64,000 nt of DNA from Klebsiella aerogenes KCTC 2190 (GCF_000215745.1 NC_015663.1:4560780-4624779), one strand, 5' to 3'. Counted from the first letter of the stretch, positions 18,598 to 28,880 are shown. Translations and numbers: made by a program. The notes: generated by a model from the sequence alone, not told the origin.

Positions 18598-21180
18598 CTA
18601 TAGATTATCGCTCGCCGTCAATGCACTTGCCAGGAAGGGAAAGTCGGCAAATGGCGCCGGGTGACCAAACAGATAACCTTGCGCTTTCTGGCAACCGAGG
18701 TCGCGTAACTGGTTTTTTATCGCCTCATCTTCAATACCCTCAGCAACGACGGGTACCTTAAACCCCTGAGCCAGCACAATCAGCGATGCAATCATCGATT
18801 CTGCTTTATCATCATCGGCAAATTGGCAAATCAGACGGCGGTCAATTTTGATGCTATCAAATGACAGCGTATGTAAATAAGGCAAACTGGATAAATTGAC
18901 GCCAAAATCATCCAGCGCGACGGCAATACCATGGCGGCGGAGATAAGCAATCATCCGGCTAATTCGCACAGCATCATTCATCAATAACCGTTCGGTTATC
19001 TCAAGACAAATATTGCCCGCGACCAGCCCATGACGATAAATTGCATCCATTAAATGCCAGGCAAAATCCTGTTGCAGGAGTTGAATCGCCGATACGTTGA
19101 TATGCAGAATAAAGTTCGCCGGCGCCCCGCGGAGAATCATCGCGGAAAGTTCCCGACAGGCCTGTTCAATAATCCAGCGTCCCAGCGGGATTATCAACCC
19201 GCTCTCTTCCGCCAGGGGGAGGAAACGATCGGGAGGAATTTCGCCTACCGTTTCGGAGCACCAGCGAAGCAAACATTCTCCTTCCTGAAAAGCGCTTTGA
19301 TCCTGCAAATCCACAATTGGCTGTAGCATCAGATGAAATTCATGTTGCTGGATCGCATCATGAAGATGCTCATGGAGTTGGATATTATAAAGCTCAGCCT
19401 CATGCATCTCGCCGCTGAAAAACGTCGCAACGCCGTTTCCCTGTTTCTGCGCATGGCGTAATGCAATCCATGCCTCACGCAACGTTTGTTCAATATTCTC
19501 TGCGTGGATCTCAGTCGTCACCAGGCCAATATTGCCGGTATAAACGTATTTGCTTGCCGTAGGAGACGCTTCATTATTGACGTCGATAAATAGTGAGGAG
19601 AGCAGTTCTCTGTAGCGCTGACGCTCTTTTGGCTGAGTTTGTCCTGGAAAAACCACGATGAGCTTATCCACTGTATCGCGGGCAATCAGCGTATTCGTCG
19701 GCAGTAAATTATGCAGGCGAAAAATATAATCGCTAATAAATTTTTCACCATACTCCGTACTTAAGGAATTGATAATAGCGTTCATATTACTGATATGCAC
19801 CAGCGCGAGCAGGTTTCTACCTTGATATAGCGATGTCTGACGCAGTAACCCTGTCCGCGAGAATAACCCGGTGGTTTTATCCTCCTCTATTTCACGCCGT
19901 TGGGCGTCGAAACTTTCTGCCAGCTTATGCGATAGCGCCATAAATGTGGTTTCCAGAGAGGCTATTTCCGGGAAATGACGCTTATTATCTGGCGGCGTCC
20001 AGCGGTGCGTCGCAAGCTGATCCGCTTTACGGACAATATCCCGCAGCGGTTTTACTACCTTCGCCAGGCCATAGAAAACCACCAGCAGACCAAGTACAAA
20101 AATGACAAACAGCATGATCATGGTAATGGCTATATATTTAATGATGGTACGGGTAATCATTCTCGCCGGGCTAATCACAATCCCCGTCCAGTGTAATATG
20201 TCATCACGGTCGGTGATTGGAAAAGCATCAACATAATATTCTTCTTTGCCGGAACTGAAAAACTGCAATCCCGTATGGTGATTCGCTTTTAACGTGCGAC
20301 TGGCTGCCACAACAACCGGTAAATGAGTGTTTTCGAGCGTTTGTAGATTCAGCCGTGAGTGTTTTCCCCCGGCCAGCATATTTCGCGTCAATGATGGCAC
20401 TGATGAAGAAATGAGCTCATTTTTTTCATTAACAATCAGCAGAATACTTTCAGGATGGGGTTTAAATTTTTCCAGGCTTTTATTTAGTTCGTTGAGGTGC
20501 AACTCGCTGGCGACGACGCCAACAAACTGTCCCTGGCGATTGAATGCCGGTGAGCTGAACGCAACGCCAATTTCATTTTCATATTCATAATCGCGAAAGG
20601 GTTTTGTCCAGTGCGGACGCTGGTCTTTGGCAACCGCCGCATACCATTCGCGCTGCGTTATTTGATAATCCGCACGCACCGCTTTTACTAATGAATTCAC
20701 CGTCAGGTGACTATAAGCCGTAAGATGGTGATCTGTTTGCGCATCTTTTACCGCAAGATAATCATTCGACTCGGCCTGGCCGCGCGCCACTTGAATAAAA
20801 TCGCCATTGACCGCGCCAAATCCGACCAAATTCAGATAATGTTTGTTGCTGAAGACGTTATTGGTGGTATTGACCATTTCGCCGATCAGGCTGCGAACCG
20901 GGATCGCCGTACTGGATTGACGTCCGATCGCATGAACTAGTATCGCGTTCGATTGCGCGGGAACATCAATATAATCGTGGATGACTTCCTCGATATTGAC
21001 TCTTTTCGCACGCAGAATATCCTCACTCACCTCATCAAAAAAAGCATAACCTTCGTAGTAGAGAAAAGCATATGTCGTCAGCAGCACGACGAGAATTGTC
21101 GTGGCTAAGGTAAATATGATGGCCTGAGTTAGGGTGAACGGGTAGCTGTTGACCGAAAGCTGTTTTTTTAATATTTGCAT
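18598..21180 (-). CDS. Membrane c-di-GMP phosphodiesterase-like protein (Cache-HAMP-GGDEF-EAL), second of a tandem pair
   Basis: 860 residues. A membrane segment near 18-38, a periplasmic Cache-type sensor region to about 345, a second segment (about 350-375), a HAMP-like linker (VVKPLRDIVRKADQL), a degenerate GGDEF domain (the active-site loop reads ARDTVDKLIVVF) and an EAL domain from about 610. EAL residues present are ECLLRW at about 635, HINVSA, LEITERLL, DDFG at about 758, IKIDRRL, AEGIE and AQGYLFGHP. The loop after DDFG is VNLSSL instead of the usual T/S-G-Y-S-S-L, which may weaken catalysis. It starts 27 bases after its paralogue's stop, so the two are one operon. Likely a c-di-GMP hydrolase or sensor affecting motility or biofilm; the signal is unknown. 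Confidence 0.85.
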   Translation of the reverse strand: MQILKKQLSVNSYPFTLTQAIIFTLATTILVVLLTTYAFLYYEGYAFFDEVSEDILRAKRVNIEEVIHDYIDVPAQSNAILVHAIGRQSSTAIPVRSLIGEMVNTTNNVFSNKHYLNLVGFGAVNGDFIQVARGQAESNDYLAVKDAQTDHHLTAYSHLTVNSLVKAVRADYQITQREWYAAVAKDQRPHWTKPFRDYEYENEIGVAFSSPAFNRQGQFVGVVASELHLNELNKSLEKFKPHPESILLIVNEKNELISSSVPSLTRNMLAGGKHSRLNLQTLENTHLPVVVAASRTLKANHHTGLQFFSSGKEEYYVDAFPITDRDDILHWTGIVISPARMITRTIIKYIAITMIMLFVIFVLGLLVVFYGLAKVVKPLRDIVRKADQLATHRWTPPDNKRHFPEIASLETTFMALSHKLAESFDAQRREIEEDKTTGLFSRTGLLRQTSLYQGRNLLALVHISNMNAIINSLSTEYGEKFISDYIFRLHNLLPTNTLIARDTVDKLIVVFPGQTQPKERQRYRELLSSLFIDVNNEASPTASKYVYTGNIGLVTTEIHAENIEQTLREAWIALRHAQKQGNGVATFFSGEMHEAELYNIQLHEHLHDAIQQHEFHLMLQPIVDLQDQSAFQEGECLLRWCSETVGEIPPDRFLPLAEESGLIIPLGRWIIEQACRELSAMILRGAPANFILHINVSAIQLLQQDFAWHLMDAIYRHGLVAGNICLEITERLLMNDAVRISRMIAYLRRHGIAVALDDFGVNLSSLPYLHTLSFDSIKIDRRLICQFADDDKAESMIASLIVLAQGFKVPVVAEGIEDEAIKNQLRDLGCQKAQGYLFGHPAPFADFPFLASALTASDNL

Positions 21181-21207
21181 CGTTATTATCGCCGTTGGTC
21201 TATCTCA

Positions 21208-23688
21208 TCATTCCGGTTCAACAACGAAAAACCCATTGGCGACGTCAAAACTATCAAACGTTTTCGGCCGGGAATAATAATATCCCTGGGCCAAATCACA
21301 GCCCATCTCCTGCAGTTTTTCTGCCATTTCGCGCGTTTCAACGCCTTCGGCCACCAGCGGCACGGAAAAACTTCGCGCCAACATTAACACCGAGGCGATA
21401 ACCGCTTCGCTTTTTTTATCGTTAAGTACATTGCTGACAAACCCGCGGTCAATCTTCAGACAATCAAATGGCAGCGAATGCAGATACGAGAGGCTGGAAT
21501 AACCGGAACCAAAATCATCAATCGCTATACATACGCTAAGACGACGTAGATAAGCCAGTATTTCGACAATTCGCCACGTGTCATGCAGCAAGACGCTTTC
21601 GGTGATTTCAAGACAAATATTGCTGTTCATCAAATCATTAGCGTGAATTGATTCCAGCAGATGCTGAGCAAAATCAGGTTGCTGAAGCTGAATTGCCGAG
21701 ATATTGACGTGCAGTTTAAAATCACGCGGCGCGCCGCGCGTGATAAACGCGGCAAGTTCACGACAGGCGGTTTCAATTATCCATTTCCCTAACGGCACAA
21801 TCATGCCGGTGTGCTCGGCAAGGGCGATAAATTTGTCGGGCGGCACGAAGCCCAACACATTTGATTGCCAGCGGATCAGGCATTCACCTTCTTTACAAGG
21901 CCGCTGCGATTCAAATGAAACGATCGGCTGCAAAACGAGATGGAAACCTTCCGAATGGAGATCGTCGCATAACGCCTGATGCAGACGCAGATTATTCACT
22001 TCCTCTTCACGCATGGCGGCCGTGAAAAGTTTACTCGTACCGCTACGCTCCATCTGGGCATGCTGTAAAGCCAGACTAACATTCATCAGACATTCGCCGA
22101 TGTTCTCTGGGGTTAATGATTCAATCAACATGCCAATATGGCCAGTAAATATATGCGATTCGCCGGGCATATCAGAAGCAGACATACGAAAAACAGAAGC
22201 AAGTAGCGCGCTGTACCAGTCGACATCCTTTTCGGCATACATGCCATCAAAAGCGATAATGAACAAGTCTTCTCGATCACGACAACATAATGCCCCTTCA
22301 GGCAATATTTTGCGAAGGCGTAAAGTAAACTGGTGAATAAACTGTCGGGCCTGAGTCGTACCGAGCACATTCTTAACCGAGTTGTAGTTGTTAACGTATA
22401 CCATCGCCAGCATATTGCGATGACGGTACAGCGACTCACAATGCAGTAAACCGCTACGGGTTAAAAAACCGGTTTCGCTATCTTCTTCCAGCTTCCGGCG
22501 TTTAGATTCGAAAGTGTCTGGAATAATTGCATACAGGTTGCTCAATGCTGCATCCAACGATGCTATTTCCGGAAATACGCGTTTAGTTGGTTTCTTCCAC
22601 GGCATTAACCCCAGACGCACTTTATCTGCAACGTCCTTTAAGGCGCCGGTGAAATGAGAAATAATCATCATCAGAATCAATATCAGAATAAAAATAAACA
22701 GTGTCGTGGCGAAGGTCACAAGTTGACGCTGTTTATTCATTTCCGCCATTTCCGCATGCTGTGGCGCGATAAGTACCGCCTTCCAGTTCAGCAGATGTTG
22801 GCGGTCCTGCACGCTAAAGGCGATCGCCAACAAAGACTCGTCCTCTGTACGCAAGGAAAATGACGTCGGCGACGGCTGCGCCGAGGTAAGCTTTGCTATC
22901 AATTGGCGGTCCTGCTGCCATTTATGTTGGTTGCCGGAACGCGCGACAATGCGATTGTTGTCATCGATAAGCAGAAGAGCATAGCTTTTATCCGGCAGGA
23001 GACTCTGTAAATAAGCGGTCATATCTGCAGGTGTGGCGCCGCTGGCGATCGCCCCGATGAAGCGGCCTTGTTTATCGTACACTGGCTGGTTCCAGCTCAT
23101 GATCAAACTGCCGGTAGAGAGAGAGCGTTGCCAGAAACCTTGCGTTTGCTGGCGAGCGCGGCGAAACTGCTGTAAATCAGCAACATTAAACGCGTTATTG
23201 ACGTTGACAATATTGGTCTGCGGGCTTAACCCGCTGTATTTAACCAGGGAGTGATGATTATCACGCTGGGTTCGTTGTAAATAAATTTGATTACTATGAT
23301 TGTCACGAATAACAGCAATACTGGAGCCATTTTCCGCAAACCACGACAGGCTCTGGAAGGCGGGCATAGTTTTAAACGCGCGCGCCGTCAAATACACCAT
23401 TTCAGGAACTAAAGTATCCTTATCGATGTTGTTACTTTCGCCCTGAATATATTGTAAAAATAGATTCGTTATTTGTCGTGGGCGATCGACGGCATCCTCA
23501 AGTGTATGCTGAATAAACGCATACTGAGAACCAATGATTTTTTTATCAATGGCACTACTGACCTGACGCGACTGATAGTTAAACAAGCCAGTCAAACTGA
23601 TAATAATCAGTATTAGCGCCAGCAGTGAAACCACCAGCACGCTTTTTACCAGGGTGATGGGATAGGTATTTGGGGTCAGCTTTGGCAT
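21208..23688 (-). CDS. Membrane c-di-GMP phosphodiesterase (Cache-HAMP-GGDEF-EAL), first of a tandem pair
   Basis: 826 residues with the same layout as its neighbour: membrane segment about 14-34, periplasmic Cache-type sensor, second membrane segment (FATTLFIFILILILMMIISH), degenerate GGDEF (CCRDREDLFIIAF in place of GGDEF) and a C-terminal EAL domain. The EAL residues look complete: ECLIRW at about 598, HVNISA, LEITESVL, DDFGSGYSSLSYL at about 728, LKIDRGF, AEGVET and AQGYYYSRP. Degenerate GGDEF with intact EAL predicts phosphodiesterase rather than cyclase activity. The pair arose by duplication. It occupies the place between rluB and yciO where E. coli K-12 has yciQ. The start at ATG 23688 has only a weak binding site. 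Confidence 0.88.
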   Translation of the reverse strand: MPKLTPNTYPITLVKSVLVVSLLALILIIISLTGLFNYQSRQVSSAIDKKIIGSQYAFIQHTLEDAVDRPRQITNLFLQYIQGESNNIDKDTLVPEMVYLTARAFKTMPAFQSLSWFAENGSSIAVIRDNHSNQIYLQRTQRDNHHSLVKYSGLSPQTNIVNVNNAFNVADLQQFRRARQQTQGFWQRSLSTGSLIMSWNQPVYDKQGRFIGAIASGATPADMTAYLQSLLPDKSYALLLIDDNNRIVARSGNQHKWQQDRQLIAKLTSAQPSPTSFSLRTEDESLLAIAFSVQDRQHLLNWKAVLIAPQHAEMAEMNKQRQLVTFATTLFIFILILILMMIISHFTGALKDVADKVRLGLMPWKKPTKRVFPEIASLDAALSNLYAIIPDTFESKRRKLEEDSETGFLTRSGLLHCESLYRHRNMLAMVYVNNYNSVKNVLGTTQARQFIHQFTLRLRKILPEGALCCRDREDLFIIAFDGMYAEKDVDWYSALLASVFRMSASDMPGESHIFTGHIGMLIESLTPENIGECLMNVSLALQHAQMERSGTSKLFTAAMREEEVNNLRLHQALCDDLHSEGFHLVLQPIVSFESQRPCKEGECLIRWQSNVLGFVPPDKFIALAEHTGMIVPLGKWIIETACRELAAFITRGAPRDFKLHVNISAIQLQQPDFAQHLLESIHANDLMNSNICLEITESVLLHDTWRIVEILAYLRRLSVCIAIDDFGSGYSSLSYLHSLPFDCLKIDRGFVSNVLNDKKSEAVIASVLMLARSFSVPLVAEGVETREMAEKLQEMGCDLAQGYYYSRPKTFDSFDVANGFFVVEPE

Positions 23689-23893
23689 ATATTAACGGTA
23701 ACACTAGAAAGCATGAAAAAATTTAACAGTACTTTCTTCCTCTTAAACGCGTCAGAGGGTTGAATAGTCAGCTTATGCATAATGTTGAATTTCTTTCTGG
23801 AAGCAATATCAGTGAGTGATATCGTAAGCGGACTAATAATATAAATAAGAAAGGAGCGACTCAATGCGGAAAGGATTTTAAAATAAATTTAAG

Positions 23894-23921
23894 CCGCGGG
23901 CGACGCGTGAAACGCCACCCG
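23894..23921 (-). terminator. Hairpin after yciO
   Basis: GCGGGCGACGC / GCCACCCGC form an imperfect GC-rich hairpin 10 bases after the yciO stop on the minus strand; the following bases (GGCTTAAATTTATTTT) are T-rich but interrupted. Probable terminator separating yciO from the downstream EAL operon. Confidence 0.6.
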
Positions 23922-23930
23922 CGAGAAGCA

Positions 23931-24551
23931 TCACTGGAAGGGTTTGATATCACCGACGCCTTCACGAAGCACCACCGGCGCGTCTTCGGTCAGGTCGATA
24001 ACCGTCGTCGGCTGCTGGCCAAGATAACCGCCGTGAATAATCAGATCGACCACCTTCTCCAGACGGTCTTTAATCTCTTCCGGATCGGACTCCGTGAATT
24101 CATTACCTGGCAGCATCAACGATGTCGAGAGCATCGGTTCGCCAAGCGTTTCCAGCAGCATCTGGGCGATAGGGTTCGCCGGCACGCGCATCCCAATGGT
24201 TTTACGCTTTTCTTGCAACAGGCGGCGCGGCACCTCTTTCGTTCCCTTAAGAATGAACGTGTAGTTGCCCGGCGTATTGTTTTTGATAAGACGAAACGCC
24301 ACGTTATCGACAAACGCGTAGGTCGATAACTCGGAGAGATCGCGGCACATCAGGGTGAAATTGTGGCCATCCGGCAACTGACGGATACGGCAGATCCGCT
24401 CCATCGCCCCTTTATCTTCGATTTTGCAACCCAGGGCATAGCCAGAGTCCGTTGGATAAACGATAACCCCGCCCTTACGCACAATTTCCACCGCCTGATT
24501 AATCAACCGCGCCTGCGGATTATCGGGATGGATATAGAAAAACTGGCTCAT
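23931..24551 (-). CDS. yciO: YciO, Sua5/YrdC-family protein
   Basis: 206 residues, same length and nearly the same sequence as E. coli YciO. It belongs to the YrdC/Sua5 fold that binds ATP and RNA; TsaC/YrdC makes threonylcarbamoyl-AMP for tRNA t6A, whereas the role of YciO itself is not settled. Family motifs are IVYPTDSGYALGC, KRKTIGMRVPANPIAQ and the C-terminal STSLMLPGNEFT. The start ATG (24551) overlaps the rnm stop by 4 bases, so the two are coupled. Confidence 0.94.
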   Translation of the reverse strand: MSQFFYIHPDNPQARLINQAVEIVRKGGVIVYPTDSGYALGCKIEDKGAMERICRIRQLPDGHNFTLMCRDLSELSTYAFVDNVAFRLIKNNTPGNYTFILKGTKEVPRRLLQEKRKTIGMRVPANPIAQMLLETLGEPMLSTSLMLPGNEFTESDPEEIKDRLEKVVDLIIHGGYLGQQPTTVIDLTEDAPVVLREGVGDIKPFQ

Positions 24552-25429
24552 ACTTCCCTCTCAATTTGTTCAGCGGCCACTTCCCAACTGCGCCAGATCC
24601 CTTCCACGCCAGCGGGTAGCCAAAGTTTGCGCCCCAGTTCAATCCACGGGCAAGGCTGGTGGAAATCCGAACCCTGCGACGCCATCAAACCAAACTGTTG
24701 CGCGTAGCTCGCCAGCTGCGCGCGCTCATGCGGCGCCTGCTGGCATTGGGCGACCTCCATCGCGTCGCCGCCCTGCTCGCTAAAATGGGCCAACAGCCGT
24801 TTCAGCCATTTGGCAGAAAGATCGTAACGCCCCGGATGGGCGATCACCGCTTTGCCGCCAGAATGATGAATGACATCAATCGCTTGTTTTATTGTACACC
24901 ACTGCGGCGGAACGTATCCGGTTTTCCCGCGGGCGAGATATTTTTTGAATACATCGGCAATATTGCTCGCAAAGCCGGCTTCAACTAAAAAGCGGGCAAA
25001 ATGGCCGCGGGTGACCGCGCCGCCATCGGCGAGCTTTAACGCCCCTTCCCAGGCACCGGGGATACGCGCTTTCTCCAACCGTTCGGCAATCATCTGCCCG
25101 CGCTGGTTGCGCCGCGCTTTCTGTTCACAGAGCAGTTGCGTCATCGCCGAATGGTCGATATCAATATTCAGTCCGACGATATGAATTTCGTGGTTTTCCC
25201 ACAGGGTGGAAATTTCTACCCCGGTGATAAGCGTGAGCGGCAGTTCAGCCCGCGCAATTTCGGCACGCGCTGCCGGAATGGCCGCCACGCTATCATGATC
25301 GGTGATTGCCAGCGTCCCCACCCGCATCTCATGCGCGCGATGTACCAGCTCTTCTGGAGTCAATCGCCCATCGGAGGCGACGGTATGGCTGTGCAGGTCA
25401 TAAATGACCGCGTAATTAGTGTCGCTCAA
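24548..25429 (-). CDS. rnm: PHP-domain 5'-3' exoribonuclease Rnm (TrpH/YciV)
   Basis: 293 residues, equal in length to E. coli YciV/TrpH. Rnm (RNase AM) trims the 5' ends of ribosomal RNAs and degrades short RNAs and 3',5'-bisphosphonucleotides (established for the E. coli protein). PHP metal-binding motifs are visible: YDLHSHTVASDG (about 10-21), AITDHDS, GVEIS, AHPGRYD and the C-terminal GSDFHQP. The start is TTG at 25429 (RBS CAGGAG), as in E. coli. It is divergent from the trp operon; its promoter must lie within 25430-25510, next to the trp operator. Confidence 0.94.
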   Translation of the reverse strand: MSDTNYAVIYDLHSHTVASDGRLTPEELVHRAHEMRVGTLAITDHDSVAAIPAARAEIARAELPLTLITGVEISTLWENHEIHIVGLNIDIDHSAMTQLLCEQKARRNQRGQMIAERLEKARIPGAWEGALKLADGGAVTRGHFARFLVEAGFASNIADVFKKYLARGKTGYVPPQWCTIKQAIDVIHHSGGKAVIAHPGRYDLSAKWLKRLLAHFSEQGGDAMEVAQCQQAPHERAQLASYAQQFGLMASQGSDFHQPCPWIELGRKLWLPAGVEGIWRSWEVAAEQIEREV

Positions 25430-25504
25430 AATGGCTCCTGGTGGACCTGAACTGAAATAAGCGCATTATGATAACGACTGAGAAAGAAAATCTGCAAACA
25501 AGGG

Positions 25505-25540
25505 TTGACTTTATTTTCATGGACTAGTTAACTAGTACGC
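25505..25540 (+). promoter_or_regulatory. trp promoter with TrpR operator
   Basis: -35 TTGACT (25505-25510), 17-base spacer, -10 TTAACT (25528-25533). The TrpR operator is the palindrome ACTAGTTAACTAGT at 25523-25536, covering the -10 as in E. coli. Transcription should start near 25540. Confidence 0.95.
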
Positions 25541-25564
25541 AAGTTCACACAACGGGTATCTCTG

Positions 25565-25627
25565 ATGAAAGCGCAAATTATTACTCTTCATAGCTGGTGG
25601 CGTCGTTCCTGGAATCGGGCGGCGTGA
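25565..25627 (+). CDS. trpL: trp operon leader peptide (20 residues, three Trp)
   Basis: The frame reads MKAQIITLHS then WWRRSWNRAA and stops at TGA 25625-25627. Tandem Trp codons lie at 25595-25600 and a third at 25610-25612. In E. coli the codons are TGG TGG CGC ACT TCC TGA; here the place of that TGA is TGG, so the peptide runs six residues longer. The start has CGGGTAT as ribosome binding site at the E. coli position. Translation of the Trp codons governs attenuation of trpEDCBA. Confidence 0.93.
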   Translation: MKAQIITLHSWWRRSWNRAA

Positions 25628-25658
25628 TCGCGTTTTGCACTCAGCAAACAGATACCGG

Positions 25659-25684
25659 GCCCGCCACTGAGCGGGCTTTTTTTT
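25659..25684 (+). terminator. trp attenuator (3:4 terminator)
   Basis: GCCCGC (25659-25664) and GCGGGC (25671-25676) with loop CACTGA, followed by eight T. Preceding sequence CAGATACCGG resembles the E. coli 2:3 antiterminator region. Confidence 0.94.
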
Positions 25685-25719
25685 GAACGAAATAATGAAC
25701 AGAACAGGCGAGAATGATA

Positions 25720-27282
25720 ATGCAAACATCAAAACCAGCGCTCGAGCTTCTCACCAGCGACGCCATCTATCGCGAAAACCCGACGGCGTTATTCCATCAA
25801 TTATGCGGCGCGCGTCCGGCAACCTTGCTGCTGGAATCGGCCGACATCGATAGTAAAGACGATTTAAAAAGCCTGCTGCTGGTCGATAGCGCCCTGCGCA
25901 TTACCGCTCTTGGCAATACCGTCACTGTCCAGGCGCTTTCAGCGAACGGTGCCGCGCTGCTTGAACTGCTGGATAACGCATTGCCGTCCGGCATTGAGAA
26001 TCTGCGCCAGCCGAACAGCCGGGTACTCACCTTCCCACCGGTTAGCGCCCTGCTGGATGAAGACGCTCGCCTGTGCTCGTTATCGGTGTTCGATGCGTTT
26101 CGTCTGTTACAGGATTTGGTCAGCGTCCCGCAGGCCGAGCGCGAAGCGATGTTCTTCGGCGGCCTGTTCGCTTACGACCTGGTGGCCGGTTTTGAGGATT
26201 TACCACCGCTCAATACCGATACCGCCTGCCCGGATTACTGTTTCTACCTGGCGGAGACGCTGCTGGTCATCGATCACCAGACCAAAAGCACCCGCATTCA
26301 GGCGAGCCTGTTCACGCCGCTGGAGAATGAGAAACAGCGTCTTCTGCAACGTATCGCCCAGCTTCGCCAGCAGTTAAATGAACCGCCCGCGCCGCTGCCG
26401 GTAACGACGGTTGCCGAAATGCGCTGCGACGTCGATCAGAGCGATGAAGAGTACGGCGCCGTGGTGCGCAAAATGCAGCGCGCCATTCGCGCGGGCGAAA
26501 TTTTCCAGGTCGTGCCGTCGCGCCGTTTCTCACTTCCCTGCCCGTCGCCGCTGGCCTCGTACGATGTGCTGAAAAAGAGCAATCCCAGCCCGTATATGTT
26601 CTTTATGCAGGATAACGATTTCACCCTGTTCGGCGCATCGCCGGAAAGCTCGTTGAAATACGACGCCGTCAGCCGCCAGATTGAGATCTACCCCATTGCC
26701 GGCACCCGTCCTCGCGGCCGCCGCGCCGATGGTTCACTGGATCGCGATCTCGATAGCCGTATTGAGCTGGAGATGCGTACCGACCACAAAGAGCTTTCTG
26801 AACATCTGATGCTGGTTGACCTGGCCCGTAACGATCTGGCCCGCATCTGTACCCCGGGTAGCCGCTACGTAGCAGATTTGACCAAAGTCGATCGCTACTC
26901 TTTTGTGATGCATCTGGTTTCCCGCGTGGTCGGCGAACTGCGCCGCGACCTTGATGTCCTGCACGCCTACCGCGCCTGCATGAATATGGGCACCCTTAGC
27001 GGCGCGCCGAAAGTTCGCGCCATGCAGCTAATCGCCGCCGCGGAAGGCAAGCGTCGCGGTAGCTACGGCGGCGCGGTCGGCTACTTTACCGCCCATGGCG
27101 ACCTCGATACCTGCATCGTGATCCGCTCAGCCTACGTTGAGGATGGCATTGCCACCGTGCAGGCGGGCGCCGGTATCGTGCTCGATTCCGTTCCGCAATC
27201 CGAGGCGGATGAAACCCGTAATAAAGCTCGCGCCGTGCTGCGCGCCATTGCTCAGGCCCACCACGCGAAGGAGACTTTCTAA
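25720..27282 (+). CDS. trpE: Anthranilate synthase component I
   Basis: TrpE converts chorismate to anthranilate using ammonia delivered by the TrpG domain of TrpD; it is the committed, tryptophan-inhibited step. The 520-residue length is that of E. coli. The N-terminal feedback site [10 protein letters not shown] (about 36-45) is intact, and the C-terminal chorismate-binding domain carries [41 protein letters not shown] and [14 protein letters not shown] chose ATG 25720 ([11 protein letters not shown]) over an in-frame ATG two codons earlier because of family length and spacing to GGCGAG. The stop TAA shares one base with the trpD start (TAATG). Confidence 0.97.
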   Translation: MQTSKPALELLTSDAIYRENPTALFHQLCGARPATLLLESADIDSKDDLKSLLLVDSALRITALGNTVTVQALSANGAALLELLDNALPSGIENLRQPNSRVLTFPPVSALLDEDARLCSLSVFDAFRLLQDLVSVPQAEREAMFFGGLFAYDLVAGFEDLPPLNTDTACPDYCFYLAETLLVIDHQTKSTRIQASLFTPLENEKQRLLQRIAQLRQQLNEPPAPLPVTTVAEMRCDVDQSDEEYGAVVRKMQRAIRAGEIFQVVPSRRFSLPCPSPLASYDVLKKSNPSPYMFFMQDNDFTLFGASPESSLKYDAVSRQIEIYPIAGTRPRGRRADGSLDRDLDSRIELEMRTDHKELSEHLMLVDLARNDLARICTPGSRYVADLTKVDRYSFVMHLVSRVVGELRRDLDVLHAYRACMNMGTLSGAPKVRAMQLIAAAEGKRRGSYGGAVGYFTAHGDLDTCIVIRSAYVEDGIATVQAGAGIVLDSVPQSEADETRNKARAVLRAIAQAHHAKETF

Positions 27283-28877
27283 TGGCCGACATCCTGCTGC
27301 TCGATAATATCGACTCCTTTACCTATAACCTCGCCGACCAGCTGCGGGCTAACGGCCACAACGTGGTTATTTATCGTAATACCGTACCGGCGCAATCGCT
27401 GATTGAACGTATCGGCACCATGGATAATCCGGTGCTGATGCTCTCTCCGGGGCCGGGAACCCCAAGCGAAGCCGGCTGCATGCCCGAGCTGCTGACCCGC
27501 CTGCGCGGCAAGTTACCGATTATCGGTATCTGCCTCGGCCACCAGGCCATCGTGGAAGCCTACGGCGGCTATGTCGGCCAGGCGGGAGAAATCCTTCACG
27601 GCAAAGCGTCAAGCATTGAGCATGACGGCCAGGCGATGTTCGCCGGTCTCGCCAACCCGCTGCCGGTGGCCCGCTACCATTCTCTTGTCGGCAGCAATAT
27701 TCCGGCCGGGCTCACCATTAACGCCAATTTCAACGGTATGGTGATGGCGGTTCGCCACGACGCCGATCGCGTCTGCGGCTTCCAGTTCCATCCGGAATCG
27801 ATTCTGACTACCCAGGGAGCGCTACTGCTGGAGCAAACGCTGGCATGGGCGCTGCAGAAACTGGAGCAGACCAATGTCGTACAGCCGATTCTGGAAAAAC
27901 TGTACCAGGCCGAGACGCTGAGCCAGCAGGAGAGCCACGTGCTGTTTTCCGCCGTCGTGCGCGGCGAAGTGAAGCCGGAACAGCTGGCCGCCGCGCTGGT
28001 AAGCATGAAAGTGCGCGGCGAACAACCACAGGAAATTGCCGGCGCCGCTACCGCGCTGCTGGAAAACGCCGCGCCGTTCCCGCGCCCGGATTATCAGTTT
28101 GCCGATATCGTCGGTACCGGCGGCGATGGCAGCAACAGTATCAATATCTCAACCGCCAGCGCCTTTGTCGCCGCCGCCTGCGGTTTAAAGGTGGCGAAAC
28201 ACGGTAACCGCAGCGTCTCCAGTAAATCTGGCTCGTCCGATCTGCTGGCCGCGTTTGGCATCAACCTGGATATGAATGCCGATAAATCGCGCGCCGCGCT
28301 GGATGAACTGGGCGTCTGCTTCCTGTTCGCGCCGAAATACCACACCGGTTTCCGCCACGCGATGCCGGTCCGCCAGCAGTTGAAAACGCGCACCTTGTTT
28401 AACGTGTTGGGGCCGCTTATCAATCCGGCGCACCCGCCGCTGGCGTTGATTGGCGTCTACAGCCCGGAACTGGTGTTGCCGATTGCAGAAACCTTGCGCG
28501 TACTCGGTTATCAACGTGCCGCCGTGGTACACAGCGGCGGCATGGACGAAGTCTCGTTGCATGCGCCGACCGTGGTCGCCGAACTCAATAACGGCGAAAT
28601 CCAAAGCTATCAGCTGACCGCCGCCGACTTCGGCCTGACGCCATATCATCAGGATCAACTGGCCGGCGGCACGCCGGAAGAAAACCGTGACATTCTCACG
28701 CGCTTGCTACAAGGTAAAGGTGAAGCCGCTCATGAAGCCGCCGTCGCCGCCAACGTCGCCATGTTGATGCGTTTACACGGGCATGAAGACCTGAAAGCCA
28801 ACGCCCGGCAGGTGCTGGATGTGCTGCACAGCGGAGCGGCCTATGACAGAGTGACCGCATTAGCGGCAAGAGGGTAA
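27282..28877 (+). CDS. trpD: Bifunctional anthranilate synthase glutaminase / anthranilate phosphoribosyltransferase
   Basis: A natural TrpG-TrpD fusion of 531 residues as in E. coli. Residues 1 to about 195 are a class I glutamine amidotransferase with Cys84 in GICLGHQAI and the His-Glu pair in [10 protein letters not shown]. From about 200 onward is the phosphoribosyltransferase with the PRPP-binding [14 protein letters not shown] and [15 protein letters not shown]. The enzyme supplies ammonia to TrpE and then joins anthranilate to PRPP. Its start overlaps the trpE stop, giving the translational coupling known for these genes. Confidence 0.97.
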   Translation: MADILLLDNIDSFTYNLADQLRANGHNVVIYRNTVPAQSLIERIGTMDNPVLMLSPGPGTPSEAGCMPELLTRLRGKLPIIGICLGHQAIVEAYGGYVGQAGEILHGKASSIEHDGQAMFAGLANPLPVARYHSLVGSNIPAGLTINANFNGMVMAVRHDADRVCGFQFHPESILTTQGALLLEQTLAWALQKLEQTNVVQPILEKLYQAETLSQQESHVLFSAVVRGEVKPEQLAAALVSMKVRGEQPQEIAGAATALLENAAPFPRPDYQFADIVGTGGDGSNSINISTASAFVAAACGLKVAKHGNRSVSSKSGSSDLLAAFGINLDMNADKSRAALDELGVCFLFAPKYHTGFRHAMPVRQQLKTRTLFNVLGPLINPAHPPLALIGVYSPELVLPIAETLRVLGYQRAAVVHSGGMDEVSLHAPTVVAELNNGEIQSYQLTAADFGLTPYHQDQLAGGTPEENRDILTRLLQGKGEAAHEAAVAANVAMLMRLHGHEDLKANARQVLDVLHSGAAYDRVTALAARG

Positions 28878-28880
28878 ATA

